64,000 nt of DNA from RFSX01 sp965248155 (GCA_965248155.1 CBDFIO010000001.1:496001-560000); one strand, 5' to 3'. Shown: positions 27,991 to 39,178, counted from the first letter of the stretch. Made by a program: numbers and translations. Notes: generated by a model from the letters alone, not told the origin.

Positions 27991-28043
27991 AGTATCGATT
28001 TAGTGTAATTGTAACTAATTAATTATAAAAGATTATTTGCCTA

Positions 28044-29315
28044 CTAATCAGCTGTCTGTTTCTTTATTCTATACATTCGAAAATAAACCCAAGAAGAAAG
28101 CCCTCCAATAAATGAGAATAAAGCCAACATCCAGAAGACATGCTGATGCCCCTCCACACCTGGTGAGTTATCGAGAAGATATCCCATTACCGGACCAGCG
28201 AATATATCTGGTGTGTATCCTACGAGAGAAATGAGACCTACAGCAGTCCCAGTTAGGATCAAAGGAATCTTACCACGTTCCATAACTGCGAAATAAAGTG
28301 AACGAGCAGCATAAACTCCGGTAGCCACAATGACGATGGAAATAAAAAACAATGTTGTTGCCGAAGCTGAGATAATACCAGTTGCAAACAGTAGAGCTCC
28401 TAGAAAAGAAATGATGAAACTGACGATTAACCAGAATGTAATCTGTGTTTTATCTGCCAATATTCCTATTGAAACACCAACTATCGGTCTTATCGAAAGA
28501 AGTAAAGTACCAACTTGTGCAGATTGAACTTGGTCATATAACATCACATCTTGTGCGTAAAGAGAGAACACATCTGTAATCTTATATCCTACATATGCAC
28601 ACAGAATGATGACCATTAGCAACCATACGGACGGAAGAGATAGCACCTCTTTTATTTGAGAAGTAGAAATTCTATCGAGGAGAATGTCCTTTTCCTTTAG
28701 CTGATCCAGTCTCATAAAAAACCAAGCTAATAATCCTATGATACTCACAATTCCTGAGGACACGAGAATAACTTGTCTAAATGCAGCTCTGCTTTCTGTC
28801 AGGCTTACATCGGAAATGTTTGAACCGATGAATAATGAAAAGATAAAGACACCTAAAGCTCCAAACATAGCACCTACTAATCCACGACCACCATCCAGAA
28901 AGCCAAATGCCTTACCCTGTGATTTGCTTCCTCCCCAAACACGAGTCGCTTTTATCATTGGAGCCCAAAAAAGGAATATAGTGGTGAAACCCCAATAGCC
29001 ATACAAGATTTTCAAAACTGTAAAACTTGGAAAACTGGCATAGACCAACCCTCCTAATGCTGTCATCCACAATGCCACAGCAATCAATTTTCGCGGTGGA
29101 TATTTATCAGCTATCGGACCACCGATAAGATATGAGAACAGAGCAACAATTCCATACACAGAAAAGCAAAGCCCCAACTGTAAATTATCAAGCCCGAAAG
29201 CATCTAAAACTGTAGGTCGGAAGACACGTGCTAACACGAATGGGAGGATGAAAACGGACTCCCCAGCAAGTATCAATAATAACAAAAAATACCAAGGTGC
29301 TTTTTTTTGAGGCAT
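28044..29315 (-). CDS. Major facilitator superfamily transporter
   Basis: The 423-residue protein has 12 hydrophobic segments. The MFS loop 2-3 signature is present in GGPIADKYPPRKLIAVALW, and its pseudo-repeat in IGILADKTQITFW. The C-terminus is short and basic. It is divergent from the GH63-like hydrolase and symporter genes, which suggests that it imports or exports a related sugar or glycoside (inference). Confidence 0.82.
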   Translation of the reverse strand: MPQKKAPWYFLLLLILAGESVFILPFVLARVFRPTVLDAFGLDNLQLGLCFSVYGIVALFSYLIGGPIADKYPPRKLIAVALWMTALGGLVYASFPSFTVLKILYGYWGFTTIFLFWAPMIKATRVWGGSKSQGKAFGFLDGGRGLVGAMFGALGVFIFSLFIGSNISDVSLTESRAAFRQVILVSSGIVSIIGLLAWFFMRLDQLKEKDILLDRISTSQIKEVLSLPSVWLLMVIILCAYVGYKITDVFSLYAQDVMLYDQVQSAQVGTLLLSIRPIVGVSIGILADKTQITFWLIVSFIISFLGALLFATGIISASATTLFFISIVIVATGVYAARSLYFAVMERGKIPLILTGTAVGLISLVGYTPDIFAGPVMGYLLDNSPGVEGHQHVFWMLALFSFIGGLSSWVYFRMYRIKKQTAD

Positions 29316-29496
29316 TGAGAATAATGTTTATAACTAGGTTTTAAATGTGCATTGTTTAAAGAGGTCGATAACTTTGATCCGTTTAATTGTATATTGATTT
29401 AAATGCCTGCTTTACTTTAGCCTAAGTTACAATTTCATTTAAATACTCAATAACCAAAAATTCGATTTTTAGTAGCTTAGACTATGATTACAGGTT

Positions 29497-30807
29497 ATGA
29501 ATATGGATTCTGAGTTCAAAGCAATAGAAATTCTAAAGAGCAATTGGCGTAATGGATTTACTATTCCTACCGCAAATTTGTATCCCTTTCAATGGCTATG
29601 GGATTCCGGTTTTGTAGCAATGGGTGCCGGTCATTTTAATCTACAAAAATCCATGACGGAGTTGTCTAGTATGTTCGCCAGTCAATGGAAAAATGGCTTC
29701 TTACCTCATATCGTATTCCACAGTGAGACGGAAAGCAGCTATTTCCCAAATTGGGATTTTTGGAATAGCAATATCAATCCGGGTGCTCCTGTCAAACCCA
29801 AATCCTCCGGGATTACTCAACCCCCGGTGATTGGTTTTATACTTCAGGAACTTTGGAAATACAATAGTGATAGTGAAGAACTGAAACTTTTTATAAAAGA
29901 GCTATTTCCTAAAGTTGTTTCATATCATCGGTTTTTATACGACTATAGGGATCGCGACAGAGAAGGTTTGTTCTATATGTTTCATCCCTGGGAGTCCGGA
30001 CGTGATAACTCACCAGTTTGGGATGAAGCATTGAATTCCATTGTAATAAATGATGGAGATATTCCAGATTATAAAAGAAGAGACCTTCAGATAGCAAATG
30101 TAAATGAACGACCAACGAATGATAAATATGATCGATACGTATATCTTTTGGAGTTGGGAAAAAGGCATAGATATGATGGCAAAGCCATAGCTGATGAAAG
30201 TCCCTTTCTCATTCAAGATTGTATGATGAATGCTATTCTTATTAAATCAAATAGGGCGCTTATTGAATTGGCTGAAGAACTTGGTTTGGATTCATCTGAG
30301 ATCAAAGAATGGCAAAGCAATTCTGAAAAAAATTTCAATTCTAAATTTTGGAACGAAAAATTGGGGTTCTATACTTGTTATGATCAAAGATCGGAAAAGC
30401 AGCTTACGCTAAAAGAGGTGGGCGGGCTTGTTCCTCTGTTCTCGAACTCTGCAAACGACAGCCAAGCAAATAAGTTGGCAGACTATCTAAGACGACTACA
30501 TGACAATGGTTATTACTTATGTCCGAGTTTTGACCCCGATCATAAACTTTTTGATTCAAAACGATATTGGAGAGGTCCGGTATGGCCACAGATGAATTGG
30601 ATGATTTATGAAGGATTAATCAATTATTCATATGATGAGTTGGCCCAATTTGTTAAAAATGATTTGTTGGATTTAATCGATAAATTAGGATTTTATGAAT
30701 ATTTTGAATCTGACAAAAACAAAGCTAAATCTTTGAATAGAGGCTATGGAGGAAACAATTTTTCTTGGACCGCATCTACCTATTTGATGTTTAATAATAA
30801 GAATTAA
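29497..30807 (+). CDS. GH63-like (alpha/alpha)6-barrel glycoside hydrolase
   Basis: This 436-residue cytoplasmic enzyme has no signal peptide. Motifs such as FQWLWDSGFVAMG, FHPWESGRDNSPVWDEAL, RYWRGPVWPQMNWMIYEGL and the terminal GYGGNNFSWTAS are typical of the GH63 branch acting on mannosyl- or glucosylglycerate and related alpha-glycosides. The catalytic acid probably lies in the ESGRDNSP loop. The following symporter gene starts at the base after the stop (TAAATG), so the two are translationally linked. Uptake of a small glycoside by the symporter followed by hydrolysis here is a reasonable inference. Confidence 0.78.
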   Translation: MNMDSEFKAIEILKSNWRNGFTIPTANLYPFQWLWDSGFVAMGAGHFNLQKSMTELSSMFASQWKNGFLPHIVFHSETESSYFPNWDFWNSNINPGAPVKPKSSGITQPPVIGFILQELWKYNSDSEELKLFIKELFPKVVSYHRFLYDYRDRDREGLFYMFHPWESGRDNSPVWDEALNSIVINDGDIPDYKRRDLQIANVNERPTNDKYDRYVYLLELGKRHRYDGKAIADESPFLIQDCMMNAILIKSNRALIELAEELGLDSSEIKEWQSNSEKNFNSKFWNEKLGFYTCYDQRSEKQLTLKEVGGLVPLFSNSANDSQANKLADYLRRLHDNGYYLCPSFDPDHKLFDSKRYWRGPVWPQMNWMIYEGLINYSYDELAQFVKNDLLDLIDKLGFYEYFESDKNKAKSLNRGYGGNNFSWTASTYLMFNNKN

Positions 30808-32375
30808 ATGAATTATATAGACTATTGTGTAATTGTATCCTATATCATTGGCTTCCTGCTATTGGGAAGACTATTTAAAGACAATAAGGATAAAAAGGAT
30901 TACTTTCTTGGAGGTAAAAATTTTGGCTGGTTTCCACTTTCACTGAGCACTATTGCCACACAATTATCTGCAATAAGTTTTTTCTCTGCACCAGCTTTTG
31001 TTGGTCTAAAAGAAGGCGGAGGAATGATGTGGCTTACATATGAATTTGCTGTTCCATTGGCCATGTTATTTTTAATGGTTTTTCTGATACCACCAATGTA
31101 TAAGGCTGGTGTTGTTAGTGTTTATTCTTTTCTTGAAAATCGCTTTGGAGTCTCTACAAGAGTATTGGTTAGTGGAGTCTTTCAAGTCAGCCGAGCATTT
31201 GGAACCAGTGTTATGGTTTATACAGTTGCGCTCATCCTTACAAGTGTTATGTCTATCCCAATGTGGCAGACGATTTTGATTATTGGTGTCGTGACATTAA
31301 TATATTCTTATCAGGGGGAATGAAAGCAGTCGTCTATGGCGATATGATTCAAATGATCATTCTTTTCGTCGGGATAATAATTTGTCTCTTTGCAGGAATA
31401 TATCATTTAGGAGGTTGGTCAGAATTTATTACAAATATTGACAGGCCGCGATTGACTGCAGTCAATTTTAATTCAATGGGATTTCAGAAAGGGAAGGAAT
31501 TCGGATTTTGGCCTATGCTTATAGGTGGATTTTTCTTGTATGCATCCTATTATGGTACAGACCAGAGTCAAGTACAGAGATTATTTTCAGCTAAAGACAT
31601 GGGGACAGTTAAGAAGACATTGATGTTTAATGGGCTATTAAGATTTCCTATCACTTTTATCTACTGTCTGATGGGATTGGTTGTCGGGACTTTGGTGCTT
31701 ACTCAGACTTCTTTTGCATCAGCTATTCCTGTCGATAAGCCCGATTTAATGATTCCTATTTTTATCAGGGATTACTTGCCTCATGGGGTCATAGGAATAT
31801 TATTGGTGGCCATATTATCAGCTGCTATGTCTTCACTAAGCTCTGCTATAAATTCATTGAGCGCTGCTACAGTTGAAGATTTTTTCAACCGGGACAATCA
31901 ACTATCTTCTAAAAAGTATTTGGGTATCTCAAAACTCGCTGCCATCTTTTGGGGTGTAGTATGTATTGTGCTGGCCTTTTTTACCGGTGATATTGCAAAG
32001 ACCGTAATTGAAGCGATTATTAAAGTTGGATCAGTATTTTATGGGCCGATTTTGGCCACATTTATAGCTGCTATTGCCTTCCGTCGAATAAATACCATTG
32101 GAGCCAATATTGGCATCCTTGCTGGAGTTGCAGTCAACGTTTACCTATGGTTGTTTGTACCGGAAGTGTTCTGGTTCTGGTGGAATGCCGTCGGTGCACT
32201 AGTAACATTATTTGTAGGCTTAGCTGTAAGTATGATTTTTAAAGATCATCAAGCTAAAAGTTCGAAAGAGATGTCCTCTTTTGGTATGACTTGGGATAAA
32301 ACGAAAACCATTATCCTAGTTTCATTCTTTATTTTGATAGTCGTCTTTAGCTACTTTTTTGATAAGCTTTTTTAA
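30808..32375 (+). pseudogene. Sodium:solute symporter (SSS family), frameshifted
   Basis: The first frame (30808-31323) gives the N-terminal helices with DYFLGGKNFGWFPLSLS and ends IYSYQGE. The second frame continues GGMKAVVYGDMIQMIILFVG through the remaining helices, including ILSAAMSSLSSAINSLSAAT, the SSS signature. One G added to the G5 run at 31314-31318 would restore IYSYQGGMKAVV and a single protein of about 522 residues. This is either an indel in the sequence or recent inactivation. It directly follows the GH63-like gene, its likely metabolic partner. Confidence 0.85.
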
Positions 32376-32404
32376 GTAAAGTCTATACTTGAATATAAGT
32401 TGGA

Positions 32405-33805
32405 CTATTTTGCTTTTTCAATCTTGCTTTTAAGATTATCTAAATTTTCTTTAAATAGTTGAAGATTTCCATCTTTATTTTCGATAGCCAGTTCTACAGC
32501 TTTTTGATAATTAATAAGTGCAGTATCCAATTCTCCATTCATCACTAGTGATTCTGCGTAGCTATCATAAACATTTGCAGAATTGGGGTTGAGCATCGTA
32601 TTGGCTTTGAAAATAGATTCTGCTACTTTGGGTTTTTCGTGTTCCAATAAGTATTCATAACCCAGGATATTGATATCTCCTTCTACTAAAAAATTAGCTT
32701 CCTGACATTTTGTTAAACTTTCTAGAATGGCTTCATCTGATTTTTCAATAGAGTATTGATCCAGTTGGTTATTCAAATTCAAAAACAGTGAGGTATACTG
32801 TTCTTTTTTCTCTGCTCTATAGGCTTCTGCCGCTGCTCTGGCTAATTCTTGTGTCTTTTCCAATGTCTCTTCAACGGAGGTTTTTATTTCTGGAATTACA
32901 CCAACCCCTTCCCAGTTTTTATGCGTAATAGGGTTGATTGCCATTCCGGTAGGAATAAAAACATTCAGGTACTCATTGAGACCCATGGAACGTCCTGGAT
33001 TTGCACCCCCTCCGGATGTCTGACCAATTAAGGTTGCTCTTCGCCGGGTTTGCATATTGTAAGCAAATTCTTCCGCTCCGGAAAAAGTTCGACTACTTGT
33101 AATCACAAATAAGGGAACATCAGCCATTTTAAGACCTCCAACTTCATCCAGAGTCCAATATTCAATAGTATCGTTACCTGCTCTATAGTAAAGGCTGTTC
33201 AGATGTAAATGCTGATCAAAAAAGAAACTACACAAATACTGAACCATTGCCGGACTTCCTCCACCGTTCTTACTCAAGTCAATAATAACAGCATCAGCTC
33301 TGGACATTAACTTCATATAGGAATCAGTAAGCTCTTTTCCAGAGTCCATACCGGCAAAACCTCTATAATCTAAGTAAGCAACATTGCCTTCCAAAATTTT
33401 TACGGTATTAAAACCGGTATTAAAACTTCTTGATCTATTGATTTGATGCAAGCGCTCTTCTACTTTTCTTTCAGGAGTATTGTCAGGTTTTTCATATGGA
33501 GGATTAACCCTTATACGCATATGCTTGTCATTGTTAATTGACTGTACGGATTCTGTTAAAGCTTCAGCAAAGCTTTCATTAGTTTCAAATTGCTTGAAGT
33601 GACCTTCGGAGAATTGTGTTATTAAGTGCTCTTCGGTTGATTTGGCAATCTCAGGAAATACGTAATAGTCGTCCATAAATTGTGAAAGACTTTGTATTGT
33701 TTGTTCTTTATATTCTTCAGAAAGAGGACTGTCTTGGGCTGTAGATCTATTGGAGTTAAAAGTTAATACAGCGATAAGTATAATCAAACGGAAAGAAAGC
33801 TTCAT
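32405..33805 (-). CDS. S41-family peptidase with C-terminal TPR
   Basis: The signal peptide ends SNRSTAQ. The S41 core has LDYRGFAGMDSGKELTDSY, AVIIDLSKNGGGSPAMVQYL and the catalytic-serine region SSRTFSGAEEFAYNMQTRR, then IGQTSGGGANPG. A C-terminal TPR pair (NPNSANVYDSYAESLVMNGE) closes the 466-residue protein. It is probably a periplasmic or outer-membrane-facing protease of the tail-specific/tricorn core group. No PDZ domain is visible. It converges with the symporter gene. Confidence 0.83.
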   Translation of the reverse strand: MKLSFRLIILIAVLTFNSNRSTAQDSPLSEEYKEQTIQSLSQFMDDYYVFPEIAKSTEEHLITQFSEGHFKQFETNESFAEALTESVQSINNDKHMRIRVNPPYEKPDNTPERKVEERLHQINRSRSFNTGFNTVKILEGNVAYLDYRGFAGMDSGKELTDSYMKLMSRADAVIIDLSKNGGGSPAMVQYLCSFFFDQHLHLNSLYYRAGNDTIEYWTLDEVGGLKMADVPLFVITSSRTFSGAEEFAYNMQTRRRATLIGQTSGGGANPGRSMGLNEYLNVFIPTGMAINPITHKNWEGVGVIPEIKTSVEETLEKTQELARAAAEAYRAEKKEQYTSLFLNLNNQLDQYSIEKSDEAILESLTKCQEANFLVEGDINILGYEYLLEHEKPKVAESIFKANTMLNPNSANVYDSYAESLVMNGELDTALINYQKAVELAIENKDGNLQLFKENLDNLKSKIEKAK

Positions 33806-33896
33806 TATTTATAAGGTATTTGTGAACCCTAAATGTAAATGAATTATACACAATAAGAAAAAGAGATTTTTTTTGAAGTTTTTATCTTAGGGCTAG

Positions 33897-35528
33897 TTAA
33901 TTTTGAATATAAATTTTGTGTGTTTGATTCGAATCAAACCTTAAAAAATACAAACCTGAGTTAATTGAAGACAGATCTAAAGTACCATTTGCTGGAATTC
34001 GGCCGGTTATGACACTCTGTCCTAAGATATTAAAGAGTATATAGTTTTCTGAATTGCCTTCAATTTTAACAAAGCTATTTGCTGGATTAGGATATATATT
34101 AAAATTGGATGCGTCTGCATCTTCTATATTAACAGTCTCGCAATTGCTGAAATGAGGATTTAATTCTACAGGTTGCCCAGGACTTAAGTCTTTGCCATCA
34201 AACCCATGATAAGACAAAGCGTATTTATGTGCTTTAAAAACAGAGTTCGATTTTTGACCTGAAGGTACAATGTCTCCTTGTGAAGCAATACCAAACGATG
34301 TAACAGGATTAACATATTTCCACACCAACTTGCCCATGTTGGTGATTTCAAAAAAAGTGCCACGGACCCCATCGTTTATCAAAATATTACCATTAGGAAG
34401 TTGTTGGGCACTCGAAATAATAGCTGAATAGAAACTTGTTGGTGGGTCAGCAGTATATTCATAATCAAATGTAGCTGGGAGGAATTGCTGATTTAGATCT
34501 TGAAGATATTTACCGTTTTCAATAACTGGATTAATTTTAACAACAGAAGAATATTTGCCTTCGGGGCGACCCTTTCCGTTATTAAATACCATAATCTTGT
34601 TTTCATCAGGCAATCCCTTCGAAATCCAATGAGCACTATGTTGCCCAAATAATTGTTTGTCATCTGGTGTTCCTCTTTTATAAGTTTGGGGATTACCCCA
34701 TCTAAATAATATATCACCTTTTTCTCCTGAAGCTTCCTCTGAAGTAATACTATGATCAATAACCCAGATTTCATCGAAACAATTAGAACTTACCATAATT
34801 TGATCTAGTTCTGCATTATAAGCAATTGAGTTGGCATGCATCCAATCGGCATCGTCATGTCCTGGTCCAGTATAATTGACATCAATTTTTACAGGATTAT
34901 CAGACACCACTCCATAATTATTTTTTTCAGGATCATAATCTTGAATTAAATGATCCCAAGCATGCCATTCCCAAACAATCAAACCCGTATCAAAACTTGT
35001 AGGTTGTACTTCAACGATATGTTCTGGCCGTAATTCTTGTCCCTGTAAGACCTGAATATTTTTCCCGGCATCTATAACATCTGATAATTGTTTTATCTCC
35101 CAAGCTAATATCAAAACATTCCCGTTTGGTAAAACTTGAAAATCATGATGTGCTTTAACAAATTCAGAACTATACTTATAAGTCCAAAGCAAATTGTTTT
35201 CCCAATCATATCTCTCAATTATGCCTCCACTACTAGCACCTTGAATCTGAGGGTATTTGTCATTTGCTGCTCTGTAAATTGATCCATCAGTATGCAGATA
35301 TACACTAAGTCCTGGTCGAGCTGAACAATTCCAGGTATTTATGATACGGCCGCAATTATCAATTAAGTATACATCTGTGCTCGGTGAGGGAGAAAAAAGA
35401 GTCAATCCTTCAAATGTGTTTTCTTCGTATAACAAAAGCCCCACTGTTGTATCTTGTGCAAGTAGAATAGTTGTGCCAAAACAATGGCAAAGAAATAAGA
35501 AGCAAAGTTTAATTTGATTACATATCAT
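33897..35528 (-). CDS. Secreted arylsulfotransferase-family protein with T9SS sorting domain
   Basis: The signal peptide ends TTILLAQ. ASST landmarks are AHHDFQVLPNGNVLILAWE, DADWMHANSIAYN, FRWGNPQTY and LFGQHSAHWI, which supply the His and Arg residues expected in the PAPS-independent active site. The last ~75 residues (NIYPNPANSFVKIEGNSENY through GLYFLRFDSN) form a type A T9SS sorting domain, so the enzyme is secreted or attached at the cell surface. It is closely similar to the frameshifted gene at 39214-40847. It lies 64 bp downstream of the SulP transporter start-to-stop unit on the same strand. Confidence 0.87.
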   Translation of the reverse strand: MICNQIKLCFLFLCHCFGTTILLAQDTTVGLLLYEENTFEGLTLFSPSPSTDVYLIDNCGRIINTWNCSARPGLSVYLHTDGSIYRAANDKYPQIQGASSGGIIERYDWENNLLWTYKYSSEFVKAHHDFQVLPNGNVLILAWEIKQLSDVIDAGKNIQVLQGQELRPEHIVEVQPTSFDTGLIVWEWHAWDHLIQDYDPEKNNYGVVSDNPVKIDVNYTGPGHDDADWMHANSIAYNAELDQIMVSSNCFDEIWVIDHSITSEEASGEKGDILFRWGNPQTYKRGTPDDKQLFGQHSAHWISKGLPDENKIMVFNNGKGRPEGKYSSVVKINPVIENGKYLQDLNQQFLPATFDYEYTADPPTSFYSAIISSAQQLPNGNILINDGVRGTFFEITNMGKLVWKYVNPVTSFGIASQGDIVPSGQKSNSVFKAHKYALSYHGFDGKDLSPGQPVELNPHFSNCETVNIEDADASNFNIYPNPANSFVKIEGNSENYILFNILGQSVITGRIPANGTLDLSSINSGLYFLRFDSNQTHKIYIQN

Positions 35529-35592
35529 AATAACTTCCGTGTTGAATTAAAGCTAATATGGGAATCCTCTAACAATAGAAGTAAGAAGTTTC

Positions 35593-37806
35593 TTAATAAT
35601 TCTCGTTTGCGATTAACAAATTTCTCATTTTGTCGAGCATTTTAATAATCTTGGCATATTCATGAATAGGCGCCACTCTGAATTGATCTGGAAATATTAA
35701 TATCGCTTCACCGCTACTTTCAATATGATCAATATTACTATTCTCTAAAAAACGCTTCAAATCATCACTTAAAAATTTATCCATACCTGCAGGATCATCA
35801 ACCTTTACGATGAAATTGTCTGAGAAATGAGGATACGATGTAAAATCTATATCCGTTTGTGGGGATAAATGAATGATCTTGCCAAAAAAGCTCTTCTTCT
35901 CAATAGTAAACTTTGGAATTTTATAAGGCAATCTGATGAGGGCCATTGTTGCTTTATATTCTTCATAAGCCATATAAGCACCTTCCTCAAAAAACAAATC
36001 TGCAATTTCCCATTTGTAGTCTTCGTTACGTGTCCAGATACAATTTCTTTTATATTCTATGGGGCGTGATTTGAAAAAATAGAAATCCTGGAAATAATCA
36101 ACCCATTCTTCAGATTCGCCAACATAGCTGTAACCATATGCTATACCTGTTTCTTTTATTCCTTTTTCCCGGCTTGTTAATTGGTGAGGTGCTGAAGTTA
36201 AAATTTTCAATGCTAACTTATGCTGAGTGGAAGAAGTATGATTTTCTAATCCAAATATTTGGACACTTCCATTGGCATTATTTTGTGCATCCTGGAAATC
36301 ATCAAATTTTTCCAAAATGGAATAATCTACAAGACGCGCTTCGGAAAGATCAATATGTACATTACTGCCGAGAGGAATCTGATTTAATAAATTATTCATT
36401 TTAATGGCTCCAAGGAAGTTTGCAATTCCTTTAATTTTTAGGTCGTAGGATCCACCTTCACTTATAAGCACATTTGAACCCGAATTAAAGATCATATTAT
36501 AAAATTGGCGAATAGATACTTTGGCCAGCAGAAAGTGAGCAGTTAAAGCGAGAAGCAAACCGGCAAAGATTCCAACCATCAGATCTGTGTAGAGTGTGAT
36601 TACAAGTGTACCTACAAAAAATATCAGCTGTTCGACTCCATGATCATAAATATGTTTGAACACCTTGGGAGAAGCCAGTTTGTATCCTGTAAATACAAGT
36701 AGCGCTGCAAGTGCAGCGAGAGGAACTTTAGTAATAACCGGAGTCAATACAAAAACAAAGGCTAGTAAAATTAATCCATGATATAAATTAGACCACTTCG
36801 TTTTCGCATGATTATGGACATTTACTGTACTACGAACAATTACAGTAATAATTGGTAAGCCACCTATAGCTCCGGAAGCCATAGTACTCATTCCAATACC
36901 AATAAGATCTTTGTTAAGATCCGTTTTTCTTTTGTAAGGATCAAGTTTGTCGACGGCTTTACTACTTGCCAAAGACTCAATACTGGCAATCATCGTTATC
37001 GATATCACAGAAGTCCAGAACTTCCAAGTACCGATCATTGAAAAATCGGGATGAGCAATTGCATCCATAATGTTTCTGGGGATATCAACCAATAAATGCG
37101 GTCCTACAGTATAATCATTTCCGAAAAAGGAAAGTGATCTTGCATCAAAAAAGTTAAATAAATAGACAAATGGAATTGATATCACAAGAACCCACATCGG
37201 GGCAGGTATTAAATGAAATAATTTATAACTGATCTTTGATTGAAAGATGAGCAATATGAGACCAGTCAAGGAAATTGTAGCTACAAATGGATTTACATTT
37301 GGTATTTGTTTAACTGCATCTACTAATAGTTCGATTGTGCCGCTTGCTTCAGTTGAGACACCCATTGCTACATGTATCTGTTTTGCAAAGATTATGACAC
37401 CTATCGCAGCAAGAATTCCATGAACTATACTGGAATGGAAAATCTCTGCCAGCTTTCCCAGTTTTAATAAGCCCAAAAGAACCTGAATTCCTCCAGAGAC
37501 GACGATGGCAGCTAAAACATAGTTTAATGCTTTTGGATCTCCTTGCCATAAGGCCAAAGAACTTAAAATAACAGCAATAAGGCCAGCAGCAGGACCATTA
37601 ATTGCCATATGACTTCCGCGAAAAAAAGTTGTGACTATTCCTCCAATAATCGCCGAAGTAATCCCGGTCATTGGTGGCACATTAGAAGCATAGGCAATTC
37701 CTAATGCTAATGGTAGTGCCACCAGTGCGACGCTAATCGCAGCTAGTACATCGCTTTGCCAGTTTTCTATTAAGCCTTTATATCCAGTTTTAGGAATTGT
37801 CTGCAT
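35593..37806 (-). CDS. SulP-family anion transporter with STAS domain
   Basis: The 737-residue protein has the N-terminal SulP signature WQSDVLAAISVALVALPLAL, about 12 membrane segments (for example INGPAAGLIAVILSSLALW) and a STAS domain from about residue 445 (HIDLSEARLVDYSILEKFDD). Unusually, about 190 extra residues follow the STAS domain. SulP proteins move sulfate, bicarbonate or other anions. Sulfate is attractive given the two flanking arylsulfotransferases but is not shown. No carbonic anhydrase is nearby. Confidence 0.85.
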   Translation of the reverse strand: MQTIPKTGYKGLIENWQSDVLAAISVALVALPLALGIAYASNVPPMTGITSAIIGGIVTTFFRGSHMAINGPAAGLIAVILSSLALWQGDPKALNYVLAAIVVSGGIQVLLGLLKLGKLAEIFHSSIVHGILAAIGVIIFAKQIHVAMGVSTEASGTIELLVDAVKQIPNVNPFVATISLTGLILLIFQSKISYKLFHLIPAPMWVLVISIPFVYLFNFFDARSLSFFGNDYTVGPHLLVDIPRNIMDAIAHPDFSMIGTWKFWTSVISITMIASIESLASSKAVDKLDPYKRKTDLNKDLIGIGMSTMASGAIGGLPIITVIVRSTVNVHNHAKTKWSNLYHGLILLAFVFVLTPVITKVPLAALAALLVFTGYKLASPKVFKHIYDHGVEQLIFFVGTLVITLYTDLMVGIFAGLLLALTAHFLLAKVSIRQFYNMIFNSGSNVLISEGGSYDLKIKGIANFLGAIKMNNLLNQIPLGSNVHIDLSEARLVDYSILEKFDDFQDAQNNANGSVQIFGLENHTSSTQHKLALKILTSAPHQLTSREKGIKETGIAYGYSYVGESEEWVDYFQDFYFFKSRPIEYKRNCIWTRNEDYKWEIADLFFEEGAYMAYEEYKATMALIRLPYKIPKFTIEKKSFFGKIIHLSPQTDIDFTSYPHFSDNFIVKVDDPAGMDKFLSDDLKRFLENSNIDHIESSGEAILIFPDQFRVAPIHEYAKIIKMLDKMRNLLIANENY

Positions 37807-38008
37807 CGTAATAAGTGTTTTGTTACTAATAGCTAAATAAATGAAAGGAAATTATTGCTTCAATTCATTTTTTCCAATATGCAAAACTATAAGATTGATT
37901 GAAATTTCCTAAAAACTTAATGCCGAAAAATGAAAATTAATTCAAAGCTAAATCTTTAATTATGGTCTTCTCTAAAAGGGCTGTCCCAAAATTCTAAATA
38001 ATATAAAA

Positions 38009-39178
38009 TCACCGTACCGCATGATTTCGCATCATTTCTATTATTTGATTTGGCAATGAATATTCAGTTGGAAAAGTCTCTCCTTCTGAGTAATATTCAA
38101 AACTTCTTTTAATTTCAGTTCTAAATCTTCCATCAAGATGTTCCTCTTGTTTTATCCAGTTCCCAATATTATCATATTCATACTTATACACCATTATTAA
38201 TTCATTGACATACCTTTCTTTAATAATATTTCCATGTGAGTCATATTCTAAGAGATTGTCCATATTCTCTTTTACATACTTGCCTTCTTTATAATTATGG
38301 ACATATATCGAGTCTGAATTCAACACATTGATGTAATCTTCAATGTCAAAGTCATTATCATCATATATCCATTTTTGAATTCTATTCCCATTCGATGATC
38401 TATGACAAAACAATTTTTTTCTACCCAAAGAATCATAGAATTTATATCGTTCGTATCTGGTTCTACTGGATTTTGAAAGTTTGGAATAACCTTCTGCTAT
38501 GATAGATTTAAGGACCCCATTTGAATGATAAGTAAAACTTGATTCAGCTTCATTTGGCTTGATAAATTGAACTTTCTTCCCGTTAACATAGTTTCTATAG
38601 CTACCTGTTAAGTTTTCAGAAGAATAGATAGAGATAGTGTCGTTTTTTGAAATATGGGTAAATGTATTTCCATATTCATCTAAAACTTCGTCGCCTATTG
38701 GGAGACCCTGATCATTATAGAAATAGACATGTCGGTTGATTCTTTTGGATCGGTAATATCTATCACTATATATTTTCTGGCGATCACTATGATCTTTGTA
38801 CCATATTCTAGATTTAATTATTCCATTGGTGTCAATAGTTTCACAGTATTGAATTTCTCCGTCAAGATCAAAAATGACTTTGTAAGCATATTTGTAATCA
38901 TTTGAAGGATGAAAATCGGTAGCATGAGTTGTAATTGATTTAATAGACCCTCGAAGACTTGGATAATCAAGATAAAAATCATCATCATAAATTGACAGGT
39001 TTTTTGCTTGATACTTGTAGCGGTCCCACAAATCATCTAATTGATGCAAGTCATCGACGGAATCCTCCTTTTGATATCCTTGAAATTGACAAGCAATAAA
39101 TAAAATAATGAGAACAAAAAAAACTTTGGAAATTAAAAACGGAAATGTTTTAGTTGTTTTTTTAATGATTTTATTCAT
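38009..39178 (-). CDS. Lipoprotein with YD/RHS-like repeats
   Basis: The 389-residue protein has a lipoprotein signal (FVLIILFIAC at ~residue 30). It has many short Tyr-Asp-type repeats such as YFYNDQGLPIGDEVLDEYGN and YDSHGNIIKERYVNE, then YEYDNIGNWIKQEEH. These resemble the YD repeats of RHS/wall-associated proteins and the MORN-like toxin-associated lipoproteins. I see no toxin domain. It lies between two arylsulfotransferase genes. Function unknown. Confidence 0.62.
   Translation of the reverse strand: MNKIIKKTTKTFPFLISKVFFVLIILFIACQFQGYQKEDSVDDLHQLDDLWDRYKYQAKNLSIYDDDFYLDYPSLRGSIKSITTHATDFHPSNDYKYAYKVIFDLDGEIQYCETIDTNGIIKSRIWYKDHSDRQKIYSDRYYRSKRINRHVYFYNDQGLPIGDEVLDEYGNTFTHISKNDTISIYSSENLTGSYRNYVNGKKVQFIKPNEAESSFTYHSNGVLKSIIAEGYSKLSKSSRTRYERYKFYDSLGRKKLFCHRSSNGNRIQKWIYDDNDFDIEDYINVLNSDSIYVHNYKEGKYVKENMDNLLEYDSHGNIIKERYVNELIMVYKYEYDNIGNWIKQEEHLDGRFRTEIKRSFEYYSEGETFPTEYSLPNQIIEMMRNHAVR

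Noticed and set aside
31263..32375. Independent second transporter starting MADDFDYWC
   Set aside because: The first ~15 residues are an out-of-frame reading of the symporter. The rest is the direct continuation of the upstream frame after a one-base indel.
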